Assembly (NCBI GenBank): GCA_017303895.1
Contig: JAFLBF010000004.1
Location: forward strand, 84,920-148,919
DNA: 64,000 nt
DNA from: Bacteroidota bacterium
GTDB taxonomy: Bacteria > Bacteroidota > Bacteroidia > 2-12-FULL-35-15
Direction: 5' to 3'
The notes under the pieces are model-generated. The model made no database searches, was not told where the DNA came from, and saw only the letters and a list, made by a program, of their open reading frames with translations. Made by a program: the position numbers and the translations under genes. Below, piece after piece: positions 52,643 to 61,602 of this stretch (positions are counted from its first letter, which is position 1; each line of letters begins with the position of its first letter).

Positions 52643-53323
52643 TTATTTTCCTCCCATTTTCATCATTGCATTTTGCAATTCTTCCATGGTTGTTTCAGTA
52701 TAACCTTCTTTTGAAACTTCAAATTTAGAATCCGGAACTGTTTCTTTACTCACTTTTGTAGCTGTAAACTTCATCTTCATTCCTTTCTGATCGATCACAT
52801 ATTCGAGAGGAAAACCTTTTAAACCCTTATATACACTCTTCACATCCGTTGTTGGAATTTCTTCTGTGTAGTAAACATTCAATGTTTCTTCTTTTCCATC
52901 TTTTGTTTTTAATGTTACTTCTGCTTTCTTGCATTTATAACCAGCCACTTCTTTTGTTTCATCTGTATATTTGATCTTCATTTCAGGCGCTTTCTCTTCC
53001 TCTTTCTTAATATCATTTTCATTCATTTTGATCAAATACTTCATACCCATGATATCCATGTAGGTAGATACTGTCTTTGTTTTTGCATCAGAAATAGAGA
53101 TGGTACTTTGCATAGGCATATTCATATCCATTCTTCTTTTTTCTCCTTTAATATATGAAATGGCTTCTGAACCTTTGAACATTGCTAATGCTTCTGGAGG
53201 AAGTCCAGAACCTTCAAAAGATATGGAATAAGTAACAGAACCTTCGAAACCGGAAACGAATTTAAAACTGTATGATATCACACTCAGTGCAACAAGCATA
53301 CATAATGCTATAGTTTTTTTCAT
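52643..53323 (-). CDS. DUF4412-like exported protein
   Basis: A 226-residue protein with an N-terminal signal segment (MKKTIALCMLVALSVISYS; no clear lipobox). The body has GSVTYSISFEGSGLP, EAISYIKGEKRRMDMNM, KEVAGYKCKKAEVTLK, NVYYTEEIP and KGFPLEYVID, the pattern of DUF4412 proteins of Bacteroidota (YKCKKA followed by a WYT/YYTE segment). The function of this family is unknown. It is a paralogue of the upstream lipoprotein gene, whose stop is 12 bases away, so the two are a tandem pair in one transcript. Confidence 0.78.
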   Translation of the reverse strand: MKKTIALCMLVALSVISYSFKFVSGFEGSVTYSISFEGSGLPPEALAMFKGSEAISYIKGEKRRMDMNMPMQSTISISDAKTKTVSTYMDIMGMKYLIKMNENDIKKEEEKAPEMKIKYTDETKEVAGYKCKKAEVTLKTKDGKEETLNVYYTEEIPTTDVKSVYKGLKGFPLEYVIDQKGMKMKFTATKVSKETVPDSKFEVSKEGYTETTMEELQNAMMKMGGK

Positions 53324-53335
53324 AAGATATTTTGT

Positions 53336-54013
53336 TTATTGTAGTCCTTCGAAAAGCTCATTCATCTCTTGTTGAGAGATCGGCTTATAATCGGTTGGAA
53401 GTTCGAAAGTAGAGTCTTCTATTTCTTCAGGCTTTACCATTTTTGCAGTAAAACGCATTTCCAATCCAAATTTTTTCAATTGATATTCCATCAAAACACC
53501 ATCGATCATATTGTATGGGTTTGCAAAATTCGGATTTTTGATATCCAACTCATCGGTATAAAAAATATCGAATTCAGTACCAAATTCATCTTTCAACCTC
53601 ACATGTGCTTTTTTGCAATTATAACCTGCTATCACTTTCATTTCCTTTGTAGGAATGATCTCCATAGCATACTGCTCATTCTCTTTCTTTATCTCTGCTT
53701 CATTTTGAACCAATGAGAATTTCTTATTTAACAACTTTACTAATTGCGTTAAACTCTTTTTTTCAGGATTAGAAATAAATGAAGTAGTAAAAAGTCCCAT
53801 ACCTGCGCTCATTTCAGCGGCAGAATGATTGTTTTTAAATTTGATCGTCATTTTTGAAGGGGCTAGACTTGCCATTGGATTTGCTTCGTCTACCACTTTC
53901 GCATCATACTCGATAAGTCCTTCGGAGATGAATTTTTCATCCTTCTGACCACAACTTGCAAGAAATAAAATATATAATGAGCCTAAAAGGAGGCCTAAAA
54001 TTCGTTTTTTCAT
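53336..54013 (-). CDS. DUF4412-like lipoprotein
   Basis: A 225-residue lipoprotein (lipobox LASC, Cys21). It shares with its neighbour the segments GLIEYDAKVVDE, MTIKFKNNHSAAEM, KVIAGYNCKKAHVRLK, DIFYTDEL and VLMEYQLKKFG. These mark the same DUF4412-like family, so the pair arose by duplication, one member being lipid-anchored and the other not. A full -7 match lies upstream at 54048-54055. Function unknown. Confidence 0.75.
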   Translation of the reverse strand: MKKRILGLLLGSLYILFLASCGQKDEKFISEGLIEYDAKVVDEANPMASLAPSKMTIKFKNNHSAAEMSAGMGLFTTSFISNPEKKSLTQLVKLLNKKFSLVQNEAEIKKENEQYAMEIIPTKEMKVIAGYNCKKAHVRLKDEFGTEFDIFYTDELDIKNPNFANPYNMIDGVLMEYQLKKFGLEMRFTAKMVKPEEIEDSTFELPTDYKPISQQEMNELFEGLQ

Positions 54014-54047
54014 TTAAAAAGATTAGAGCAGCTTTTTTAAAACTTAC

Positions 54048-54055
54048 CAAACTTA
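54048..54055 (-). promoter_or_regulatory. Candidate -7 element for the DUF4412 pair
   Basis: The minus strand reads TAAGTTTG, matching TAnnTTTG, about 35 bases before the ATG at 54013. No -33 TTG is seen at the usual spacing. Confidence 0.35.
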
Positions 54056-54116
54056 ATAATTTTTTCGATTAAAGTTCTATCTCTATCGATAAATTATTAA
54101 CATTTGGTTTAACGAT

Positions 54117-55514
54117 TTAATAACCTAAGGTTTTAAGCATTGACTTAAAACTTTGCTCTTTTGCAAATAAGCGGGTACTGATCTCTCCATCTTCATCCCT
54201 ATCAATGATCACATGCTTTGGAGCGGGGATCAAGCAGTGCTGAATGCCTCCATATCCGCCCAATGACTCCTGGTAAGCGCCTGTGTGGAAAAAGCCAATG
54301 TATTGCGGTACTTTCTGCTTTTCATTGCAAATTGGCATATACACCTGATTCAAATGAGATTCGGCATTATAGTAATCTTCGCTATCGCACGTTAAACCAC
54401 CCAAATTGACACGCTGATATTCTTTATCCCAATGATTCACGGCCAATAAAATGAATTTTTGTTTGATTCCCCAGGTATCGGGCAACGTAGTAATGAATGA
54501 GCTATCGATCATATACCATAACTCATTGTCGTTCTGTTTCTTAACATCCACAATCGAATAAAGCGCTGCTCCGCTTTCTCCAACTGTATAACTTCCAAAC
54601 TCGGTAAAGATATGTGGCTCCTCTACATCCCTTTCATCACAAATATTTTTGATCTTTTGAATGATCTCATCCGCCATGTAACTGTAATCATAATTAAAGC
54701 CTAATGAAGTGCGGATAGGAAACCCTCCTCCAATATCCAAAGAATCGAGGGTTGGACACACCTTTTTGAGATCACAATATACATTGATGCACTTTGTTAA
54801 TTCACTCCAGTAATACGTAGTGTCCTTAATACCGGTATTGATGAAAAAGTGAAGCATTTTTAGCTCACATTTATTACTATTCTTGATATTGGTATTGTAA
54901 TAATCAATGATATCCGCTTCTCTGATTCCTAAACGGGAAGTATAAAACTCAAATTTGGGTTCCTCATCGGTAGCTACACGTATTCCTACTTTAAATTTCT
55001 TTTTACAGAGCTTTTCCAATGCAGGCAACTCTTTTTTGTTGTCGAGAATAGGAATGGCATTCACGAATCCATCGTTGATCAACTCGCTGATGTATTTGAG
55101 ATAAGTTGGTCGTTTATATCCATTATTGATCACAAAGGTTTCTTTGGTGATTCTGCCATTTTTGTACAATTCTCTTATCAGAGGAACATCAAAAGCAGAA
55201 GATGTTTCTAAATGAATGTCGTTTTTTAACGCTTCTTCCAATACAAATTGAAAATGAGAGCTTTTTGTACAATAACAATACGTATATTTGCCTTTATAAT
55301 CAGCTCTGGCCATTGCCACATTGAATAGCTTTTTAGCTTTTTGAATTTGAGAGCTTATTTTAGGCAAATAGCTAATTTTTAGTGGAGTACCGTATTTTTT
55401 AATAATATCCATTAATGGAATATCATTAAAATAGAGTTCGTCTTCTATTACGTTGAAACCTTCTTGAGGGAAATCAAAGGTTTGCTCAATTAAATCGCGG
55501 TACTTATTGTCCAT
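54117..55514 (-). CDS. PLP-dependent decarboxylase of the Orn/DAP/Arg group (probably arginine decarboxylase)
   Basis: A 465-residue fold-III (alanine-racemase-like) PLP enzyme. The PLP lysine is Lys84 in YTYCYCTKSSH. The substrate/PLP loop appears as DSLDIGGGFPIRTS, the segment after it as FTEFGSYTVGESGAALY, and the C-terminal dimer-interface part as FHTGAYQESLGGYGG. These are the family landmarks in their normal order. Homologues of this size in Bacteroidota are usually annotated as arginine decarboxylase, and the divergent neighbour is an arginase-family gene with argS behind it, which supports an arginine substrate. Ornithine or diaminopimelate cannot be excluded. A -7 candidate (TACATTTG, 55549-55556) lies upstream. 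Confidence 0.78.
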   Translation of the reverse strand: MDNKYRDLIEQTFDFPQEGFNVIEDELYFNDIPLMDIIKKYGTPLKISYLPKISSQIQKAKKLFNVAMARADYKGKYTYCYCTKSSHFQFVLEEALKNDIHLETSSAFDVPLIRELYKNGRITKETFVINNGYKRPTYLKYISELINDGFVNAIPILDNKKELPALEKLCKKKFKVGIRVATDEEPKFEFYTSRLGIREADIIDYYNTNIKNSNKCELKMLHFFINTGIKDTTYYWSELTKCINVYCDLKKVCPTLDSLDIGGGFPIRTSLGFNYDYSYMADEIIQKIKNICDERDVEEPHIFTEFGSYTVGESGAALYSIVDVKKQNDNELWYMIDSSFITTLPDTWGIKQKFILLAVNHWDKEYQRVNLGGLTCDSEDYYNAESHLNQVYMPICNEKQKVPQYIGFFHTGAYQESLGGYGGIQHCLIPAPKHVIIDRDEDGEISTRLFAKEQSFKSMLKTLGY

Positions 55515-55548
55515 TAGCTAAAAGAATTGATTGATTGATAATTTTTTA

Positions 55549-55594
55549 CAAATGTAAGTAACTTACTTTGATATTTTTCATTCAATGTAAGTAA
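55549..55594. promoter_or_regulatory. Divergent promoter region with 11-bp direct repeats
   Basis: AATGTAAGTAA occurs at 55551-55561 and again at 55584-55594, exactly 33 bases apart. The minus-strand -7 candidate TACATTTG (55549-55556) overlaps the first copy. Between them lies the short palindrome GTAACTTAC. These look like operator repeats on one face of the helix, shared by the decarboxylase and arginase genes. Confidence 0.5.
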
Positions 55595-55661
55595 TTTAAA
55601 TATTAACACTTTGTTAAAACCTGAATAAGAAAGGTCTTAACTAAGGGAAAAACAAAAAAAC

Positions 55662-56606
55662 ATGAAAACATTAAAATTCATTGAAGTAAAATCGGAGATA
55701 GGTGCAGGTACAAGAGGTGCCAGCATGGGAGTAGATGCTATTAAAATTGCGGCTTTGGATTACGGAAGCAATATGTTCAAGCACATTGAATCCATTGAAG
55801 TAAAAACAGAGAATCAACTCTTATTCGAAGCATCTAAAACACCTTATGCTAAGAGAATAAGCGGAGTTTTGGCTATTTATGAGCGTTTGGCCAATACGGT
55901 TTCACAAACCCTTAAAAAGAATCAGGTTCCTATTGTATTAGCAGGCGATCACAGTACTGCGGGTGGAACAATTGCGGGGATTAAAATGGCTTATCCAAAA
56001 GCCCGTTTAGGCGTTATTTGGATAGATGCACATGCCGATATTCACAGTCCTTACACTACCCCATCTGGAAATTTGCATGGGATGCCGATCGCTGCTTCCT
56101 TAAATGAAGATAATACAGCCAATAGAGTAAATAAACCTGACAAGGAAACGATCGACTTATGGAATAAACTTAAAAAAGTAGGTGGTATTTCACCTAAGAT
56201 CAATTACAGTGATCTTGTTTACATTGCTGTACGTGATATGGAACCGGAAGAGACCTATTTACTCAAAAAACACAAAGTAAAGCTATTTACTACCAATGAA
56301 GTAAAACGTAATGGGGTTGAAAAGATCGCAAGAGATACCTTGGCACACCTCAGCAACTGCACACACATCTATATTTCATTTGATGTGGACAGTATGGATT
56401 CATCCATCTCCAAAGGAACAGGTACTCCGGTAAGAAATGGTATTACCGAAAAAGAAGCGGGCAGTTTGTTAGTGCGATTGGTACAGAACGAAAAAGTATG
56501 CTGTTTTGAGATCTGTGAAGTTAATCCAACGCTCGACAGTGAAAATCTAATGGCAGAGAATACGTTTGAGATCCTGCAAAAAGTGGTGAGCCAATTTACA
56601 TTTTAA
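55662..56606 (+). CDS. Arginase-family enzyme (arginase or agmatinase)
   Basis: A 314-residue ureohydrolase with a binuclear manganese site. The ligands are His97 in LAGDHSTAGG, Asp122, His124 and Asp126 in WIDAHADIHSP, and two Asp in SFDVDSMDSS. SGNLHGMP and KGTGTPVRNGITEKEA are more like arginase than agmatinase, so I favour hydrolysis of arginine to ornithine and urea. However, the divergent decarboxylase would supply agmatine, so an agmatinase role is possible. argS starts 18 bases after its stop and is probably cotranscribed. Confidence 0.85.
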   Translation: MKTLKFIEVKSEIGAGTRGASMGVDAIKIAALDYGSNMFKHIESIEVKTENQLLFEASKTPYAKRISGVLAIYERLANTVSQTLKKNQVPIVLAGDHSTAGGTIAGIKMAYPKARLGVIWIDAHADIHSPYTTPSGNLHGMPIAASLNEDNTANRVNKPDKETIDLWNKLKKVGGISPKINYSDLVYIAVRDMEPEETYLLKKHKVKLFTTNEVKRNGVEKIARDTLAHLSNCTHIYISFDVDSMDSSISKGTGTPVRNGITEKEAGSLLVRLVQNEKVCCFEICEVNPTLDSENLMAENTFEILQKVVSQFTF

Positions 56607-56623
56607 GAGAACGAGTGCATTTT

Positions 56624-58414
56624 ATGAATATTGAACAAAAATTAGCTGAGAAGACAAAAGAAGCCCTTAAAGTACTTTACGGAGCCGACATTAAGAAAGT
56701 ATCTTTTGAGAACACAAATCCCGATTTTGAAGGCGATTATACCCTTGTTGTTTTTCCATTTTTGAAGATCTCAAAGAAAAAACCGGAAGAAACGGCTAAT
56801 GATATTGGCGTGTATTTGAAAGAGCACTCCTCTGAAATTAGCTCTTTTAATGTCGTAAAAGGTTTCTTAAACCTTGTTATATCTGAACAGTTTTGGTTAA
56901 ACTTCTTTAAAGATATAAACGGAAAACCACTACTATTAGATGCTCCTAAAGAAAATGCGCCTACCGTTATGGTGGAATATTCTTCCCCAAACACCAACAA
57001 ACCACTTCACTTAGGGCATGTTAGAAACAACCTTCTCGGATACTCGGTATCTGAAATATTGAAAGCAGCAGGAAACAATGTGGTGAAAGTGAATCTTGTA
57101 AATGACAGGGGGATCCATATCTGCAAAAGTATGCTTGCCTGGCAAAAATGGGGAAATGGCGAAACTCCGGAATCATCAAATATGAAAGGAGATCATTTGG
57201 TTGGGAAGTATTATGTAGAGTTTGACAAGCATTACAAAAAGGAAATAGAAGATCTTATTGCTAAAGGTAAAACTAAAGAAGAAGCAGAAAAGCAAGCTCC
57301 ATTGATGCTTGAGATACAAGAAATGCTTCGTAATTGGGAAGCCGGAGATAAACCAACCCGTGAGCTTTGGGAAATGATGAATGGATGGGTTTATAAAGGT
57401 TTTGCAAGCACCTACAAAATGCTGGGGGTGGATTTTGACAAAACCTATTATGAGAGTAACACCTATTTATTAGGAAAAGATCTGATTGAATATGGTTTAA
57501 ATAAAGGAGTATTCAAACGAAGAGCAGACAACTCTGTATTTATTGACTTAACGGCAGACGGATTAGACGAAAAGACCTTACTGAGAGCAGACGGCACATC
57601 GGTGTATATGACTCAAGACTTAGGAACAGCAGTTAAGCGTTCCGAAGAAGTTAAGTTCGACAAACTGATCTATACAGTTGGAAATGAACAGGATTATCAC
57701 TTTAAAGTTCTTTTCCTTATCCTCAACAAATTGGGGTATGATTGGGCAAAAGGATTATATCACCTTTCATATGGAATGGTAGAATTGCCTCATGGGAAAA
57801 TGAAATCGAGGGAAGGAACTGTTGTGGATGCGGATGACCTGATGCAGGAGATGATCGATACCGCCAAACAAACAACGCAAGAATTAGGTAAAGCCGATGG
57901 TTTATCCGAGCAGGAGGCTAATGAATTGTATTCAACGATTGGACTAGGAGCATTGAAATATTTTATGTTAAAAGTAGATCCAAAGAAAAAAATGTTGTTT
58001 AACCCGGCCGAATCGATCGATTTCAATGGCAATACAGCTCCATTTATTCAGTTTAACTATGTCCGGATAAAAGCCTTACTAAGAAAAGCGAAAGAAGGCC
58101 TATTGAACTTTAATGACATGGATGTATTCACACATAATGTCCAATTATTGCCAAAAGAAAAAGAATTGATCATCAAATTGTATCAATTTAATTCTACGAT
58201 CAAACAAGCTGCAAATGACTATAATCCATCCATCATTGCTAATTATGCTTATGATCTGGCAAAGGAATACAGCCAGTATTACCATGATACTCCTATATTG
58301 AAAGAAGAAGAAAAAGACCTTATCTTGTTCCGCTTACACTTGTCAAAAACGATCGGATTAACAATTCAAACATCCATGAAGCTATTAGGCATTTCAATGC
58401 CTGAAAAAATGTAA
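56624..58414 (+). CDS. argS: Arginyl-tRNA synthetase
   Basis: A 596-residue class I synthetase, started at the ATG at 56624 (MNIEQKLAEKTKE); an in-frame GTG at 56615 would add three residues. The HIGH motif is HLGH in NTNKPLHLGHVRNN, and KMSKS appears as KMKSR in HGKMKSREGTVVDADDL, the usual form for bacterial ArgS. The N-terminal Arg-binding domain and C-terminal anticodon-binding helices (LSKTIGLTIQTSMKLLGI) are present. It charges tRNA-Arg. Close linkage to the arginase gene makes the two compete for the same amino acid. A terminator follows. Confidence 0.95.
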   Translation: MNIEQKLAEKTKEALKVLYGADIKKVSFENTNPDFEGDYTLVVFPFLKISKKKPEETANDIGVYLKEHSSEISSFNVVKGFLNLVISEQFWLNFFKDINGKPLLLDAPKENAPTVMVEYSSPNTNKPLHLGHVRNNLLGYSVSEILKAAGNNVVKVNLVNDRGIHICKSMLAWQKWGNGETPESSNMKGDHLVGKYYVEFDKHYKKEIEDLIAKGKTKEEAEKQAPLMLEIQEMLRNWEAGDKPTRELWEMMNGWVYKGFASTYKMLGVDFDKTYYESNTYLLGKDLIEYGLNKGVFKRRADNSVFIDLTADGLDEKTLLRADGTSVYMTQDLGTAVKRSEEVKFDKLIYTVGNEQDYHFKVLFLILNKLGYDWAKGLYHLSYGMVELPHGKMKSREGTVVDADDLMQEMIDTAKQTTQELGKADGLSEQEANELYSTIGLGALKYFMLKVDPKKKMLFNPAESIDFNGNTAPFIQFNYVRIKALLRKAKEGLLNFNDMDVFTHNVQLLPKEKELIIKLYQFNSTIKQAANDYNPSIIANYAYDLAKEYSQYYHDTPILKEEEKDLILFRLHLSKTIGLTIQTSMKLLGISMPEKM

Positions 58415-58430
58415 ACAATTTACAAAAACA

Positions 58431-58460
58431 AAAAAAGCCCCATTTCCAATGGGGTTTTTT
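58431..58460. terminator. Rho-independent terminator between argS and the PKD-protein gene
   Basis: AAAAGCCCCATT (58433-58444) pairs with AATGGGGTTTTT (58448-58459), one G-U pair, loop TCC, with A- and T-runs on either side. It lies 19 bases before the stop of the minus-strand gene at 58479 and could serve both. Confidence 0.8.
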
Positions 58461-58478
58461 ATTAATTTTTGTGAGCGA

Positions 58479-61418
58479 TTATTTTGCTCTGATCAAAGAT
58501 ACATATCCGGTAAATTTATATTCTTTACCATCAGCTCCATTTGCTGTTACAATATAATAATACGTTCCATCAGGAGCAGCTGAGCCATTCTTCGCATTAC
58601 CATCCCAACCTAATGCCTCATTCGTTACTTCCGACATTTTTAATCCCCATCTATCGTAAACAACCATTTTAAATGTTTTCAATCCTTCTGCCAAAACAGG
58701 TTTGAAATAATCGTTGCTTCCATCACCATTTGGTGTAAACACGTTAGGGATCACTAAATTCGATAATTCATCTACCGAAATGATTATTGTAGCTGTATCA
58801 GAACAACCACTTGCATTCGTTGCAATTAATGTTACAACATAAGAACCGGTTGCAGTATAAGTAGAAGCTGGATCTGTAGCTGTTGAGGTTTGACCATTAC
58901 CAAGATCCCATGCATATGAAACAGCATTTGTGCTACCATTTGTGAAATTCACATTCAGTGGCGATAAGCCCGATGTAGGAGTTGCAGTAAATGCAGCATT
59001 GATACCATCTACATTGATTGTTTGAGTAGATGTTTGCTGACAGATTCCTTGACCAACAGTATAAGTTATTGATTGATTTCCGGATAAACCACTAGGGTCA
59101 AAAATATTCCCGGAAACACCCGGTCCACTCCAAGTACCACCTGCAGTTCCTGTAACCAATGTATTTAAATCAATTGGTGCTCCACTTGCACAAATAGAAG
59201 CAGGCAAAGTGTAAGCAGGATTTCCACTCTGAATGATCACAACATTCATAGTATCAGTATCACCACAAGCACCGGAAATGGTGTATGTAATAATGTTATT
59301 TCCTACAGTAGCCTGATTAGGACTAAACGCTCCAGTATTTGGATCGGTAATACCGTTACCGCTCCATACACCACCAGGTGTAGCACCTGAAAGAGTAATG
59401 CCGATAGCATCAGAACATAATGGACCCGCTTGAGTAATCGTTGCATCAGCGTTAGGAGTAACTGTGATGGTATGCGATTCTGTTCCAACGCAAGGAGCTG
59501 TACCAACAGTATAAGTAACAGTTATGTTACCTGATAAACCAGCCGGATTAAATGTATTACCGCTAACACCCGTTCCAGACCAAGTACCACCGGTAGAACC
59601 TGTAATTAAAGTATTTAAATTTACAGAAGCAGCATCTGCGCACATTGCAGCAGGTGCTGTCCAATTTGGACTCGCTCCCGGCACTATATTAATCTGAATG
59701 GTATCAGAACCGGCACAAGCACCTGTTACGGTATATGTAATGACATTTGTACCTGTTGTTGCTTGAGAAGGATCGAATGTTCCAAGGTTAGCATCCGTAA
59801 TACCTGCTCCTGACCAAGTTCCACCACCAACATTCGCAACCAAGTTAAATGCAGGGACGTTCGAACAAGTAGTAGGAACAGAGGTTACATTTGGTGTTAC
59901 AGTTGAAGAAACAGTTACTGTTGCTGTGGTTGTAGCAGTACAACCTCCCGGCCCTGTAACTGTCAAAGAGGTCGTATATGTGCCGGCTGCCGGATAAGTA
60001 TTGGTAGGATTTTGAGAGGTTGCGTCAACAGAACCATTATTATCAAAATCCCAGGCCCAATTCGTTATTGAACCAGCCGAAACAGAAGAACCATCCGTAA
60101 ATTGAGTTGGCGATCCCACACAAACCGTATTTGACGTAAATGCCGCAACTGGAGAAGGATTACCAGCAACGGTTGTACTTAAAGAAAACGAACAAGGTGT
60201 ATTCGGAGGAGTAGTTTGAGTTTGCATATTTACTGTATATACTCCAGGCTGATTAATAGTAGCAATTTGGGAAGTTCCTCCACTTACAATCCCTGGTCCA
60301 CTCCAAGAATAAGATCCCAGACCAGCAGGAGCTGTCAGCGTCATACTTTGTCCACCACAAATTGATGCTGCTGATTGTTGAATAGCAGGCAAATAATTAC
60401 ATTCTGCGTCAATATAAGCATATCCATCATGTGAACCACCGCTTGGAGGCGAGTTATCACAGTCGGCAGTAGTAAATTCAATCGTTACATCTTGACCAAT
60501 ATATGGAGTTAATGGAATCAATACCGTTGTCCAATTCTTGTATTTAATCGAGCCACTAGTGATCAAACCTGTTGAATTAGTCGCATCAACATCAATAGTA
60601 GCACAAGAGATTGGTGTTCCACCCTGATCATACATTCTCACTCTAAAGTAAGGCTGTTCAATTACAACGTGACCTGCATCCTCCAAAACAACTGCATAAT
60701 GGTAAACAAAATAAGGCACCCCTGCACTCACTTGAAACGTTTGTTTTAAACGAGCAGAGTTATTACCACCACCACCGTTATCGCCCAAACGGAAAGAAGC
60801 ACCGCCTCCACCAGGAAAAACACAAGGAATAGCGGTAATGTTAGGATCGTTACCACTGGTCATTATGACATGCTGCCCTGTACCTGAATTGATCCCTGGA
60901 TTATCAAAACCGGCTGTTATCGTAGGATCCAAAGGACTACCATAAGAACCCTCCCAACCTGCGGTTGTTTGAGTTTCAAAATCTCCATTCTGACAAGGCT
61001 GTCCCGGTCCAAATGGAATAGGATTCCCAGCTGACTTTATTTTTTTATTCCCATCTTTTTCAAAATTTAGATATAACTCTTTATATTTTTTCAGCAGGGT
61101 AGTGTAATTTTTCTTTAAATCTGCTTTTGTGATCTTTCCTTCTGCAATAGAGACAGAAATATAACGAACGTCTGCTTTTACGAAAGGAAGAATATAATTC
61201 ATAAATTCTTTTTCGATCGATTTATTCTTCACAACATGTTTTGAAACTGTGGCCAAAATTTGATCCAGACTCTTATACCCTGTTAAATCCTGGGCTTTTT
61301 GTCTAATTTCCTGCTTTGTTAATTCATGATGATGCGATACAATAGCACTATTATTATTTTGTGCCAGAGCAAGAGAAGTAATAACTGCAAATGAAAATAA
61401 AGAGTAGATTTTTTTCAT
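58479..61418 (-). CDS. Large secreted PKD protein with gliding-motility-type (T9SS type B) C-terminal domain
   Basis: A 979-residue secreted protein. Signal peptide ~1-20 (FAVITSLALAQ). Residues ~25-130 are helical and lysine-rich. Residues ~140-350 form a lectin/jelly-roll-like domain (NGDFETQTTAGWEGSYG, DGYAYIDAECNY). Next come Ig-like and PKD modules (TNYPAAGTYTTSLTVTGPGG region, WDFDNNGSVD), then two alternating module types repeated A-B-A-B (see findings), and a final PKD (AYAWDLGNGQTSTAT). The last ~85 residues (VFTPNGDGSNDYFKP ... VVYDRWGLKMSE ... WDGNAKNGSAAPDGTYYY) are the gliding-motility-associated type B sorting domain, so it is a predicted T9SS cargo, probably a surface adhesin. 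No catalytic site is visible. Confidence 0.88.
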   Translation of the reverse strand: MKKIYSLFSFAVITSLALAQNNNSAIVSHHHELTKQEIRQKAQDLTGYKSLDQILATVSKHVVKNKSIEKEFMNYILPFVKADVRYISVSIAEGKITKADLKKNYTTLLKKYKELYLNFEKDGNKKIKSAGNPIPFGPGQPCQNGDFETQTTAGWEGSYGSPLDPTITAGFDNPGINSGTGQHVIMTSGNDPNITAIPCVFPGGGGASFRLGDNGGGGNNSARLKQTFQVSAGVPYFVYHYAVVLEDAGHVVIEQPYFRVRMYDQGGTPISCATIDVDATNSTGLITSGSIKYKNWTTVLIPLTPYIGQDVTIEFTTADCDNSPPSGGSHDGYAYIDAECNYLPAIQQSAASICGGQSMTLTAPAGLGSYSWSGPGIVSGGTSQIATINQPGVYTVNMQTQTTPPNTPCSFSLSTTVAGNPSPVAAFTSNTVCVGSPTQFTDGSSVSAGSITNWAWDFDNNGSVDATSQNPTNTYPAAGTYTTSLTVTGPGGCTATTTATVTVSSTVTPNVTSVPTTCSNVPAFNLVANVGGGTWSGAGITDANLGTFDPSQATTGTNVITYTVTGACAGSDTIQINIVPGASPNWTAPAAMCADAASVNLNTLITGSTGGTWSGTGVSGNTFNPAGLSGNITVTYTVGTAPCVGTESHTITVTPNADATITQAGPLCSDAIGITLSGATPGGVWSGNGITDPNTGAFSPNQATVGNNIITYTISGACGDTDTMNVVIIQSGNPAYTLPASICASGAPIDLNTLVTGTAGGTWSGPGVSGNIFDPSGLSGNQSITYTVGQGICQQTSTQTINVDGINAAFTATPTSGLSPLNVNFTNGSTNAVSYAWDLGNGQTSTATDPASTYTATGSYVVTLIATNASGCSDTATIIISVDELSNLVIPNVFTPNGDGSNDYFKPVLAEGLKTFKMVVYDRWGLKMSEVTNEALGWDGNAKNGSAAPDGTYYYIVTANGADGKEYKFTGYVSLIRAK

Positions 61419-61602
61419 TATTAAAATGAGTTTTAAATGTTTATTTGTACTAACAATAATAAGTTTTATTCTTATAACATCAAAACATTTTTACTTCTAG
61501 CGAAAACATTTTTATCAGATAACCTTCCTTTGATAATTACTTTTCAACACCATCAAAAATTCCAGTCTTAAAATTTAACTTTGGCAGGTATTACAAAAAC
61601 AT
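61419..61602. other. Divergent intergenic region with a helicase promoter candidate
   Basis: No gene seen. A plus-strand TAACTTTG (61576-61583) matches TAnnTTTG and lies about 20 bases before the helicase ATG at 61603. A -33 TTG at usual distance is lacking. I found no comparable element for the minus-strand gene. Confidence 0.4.
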
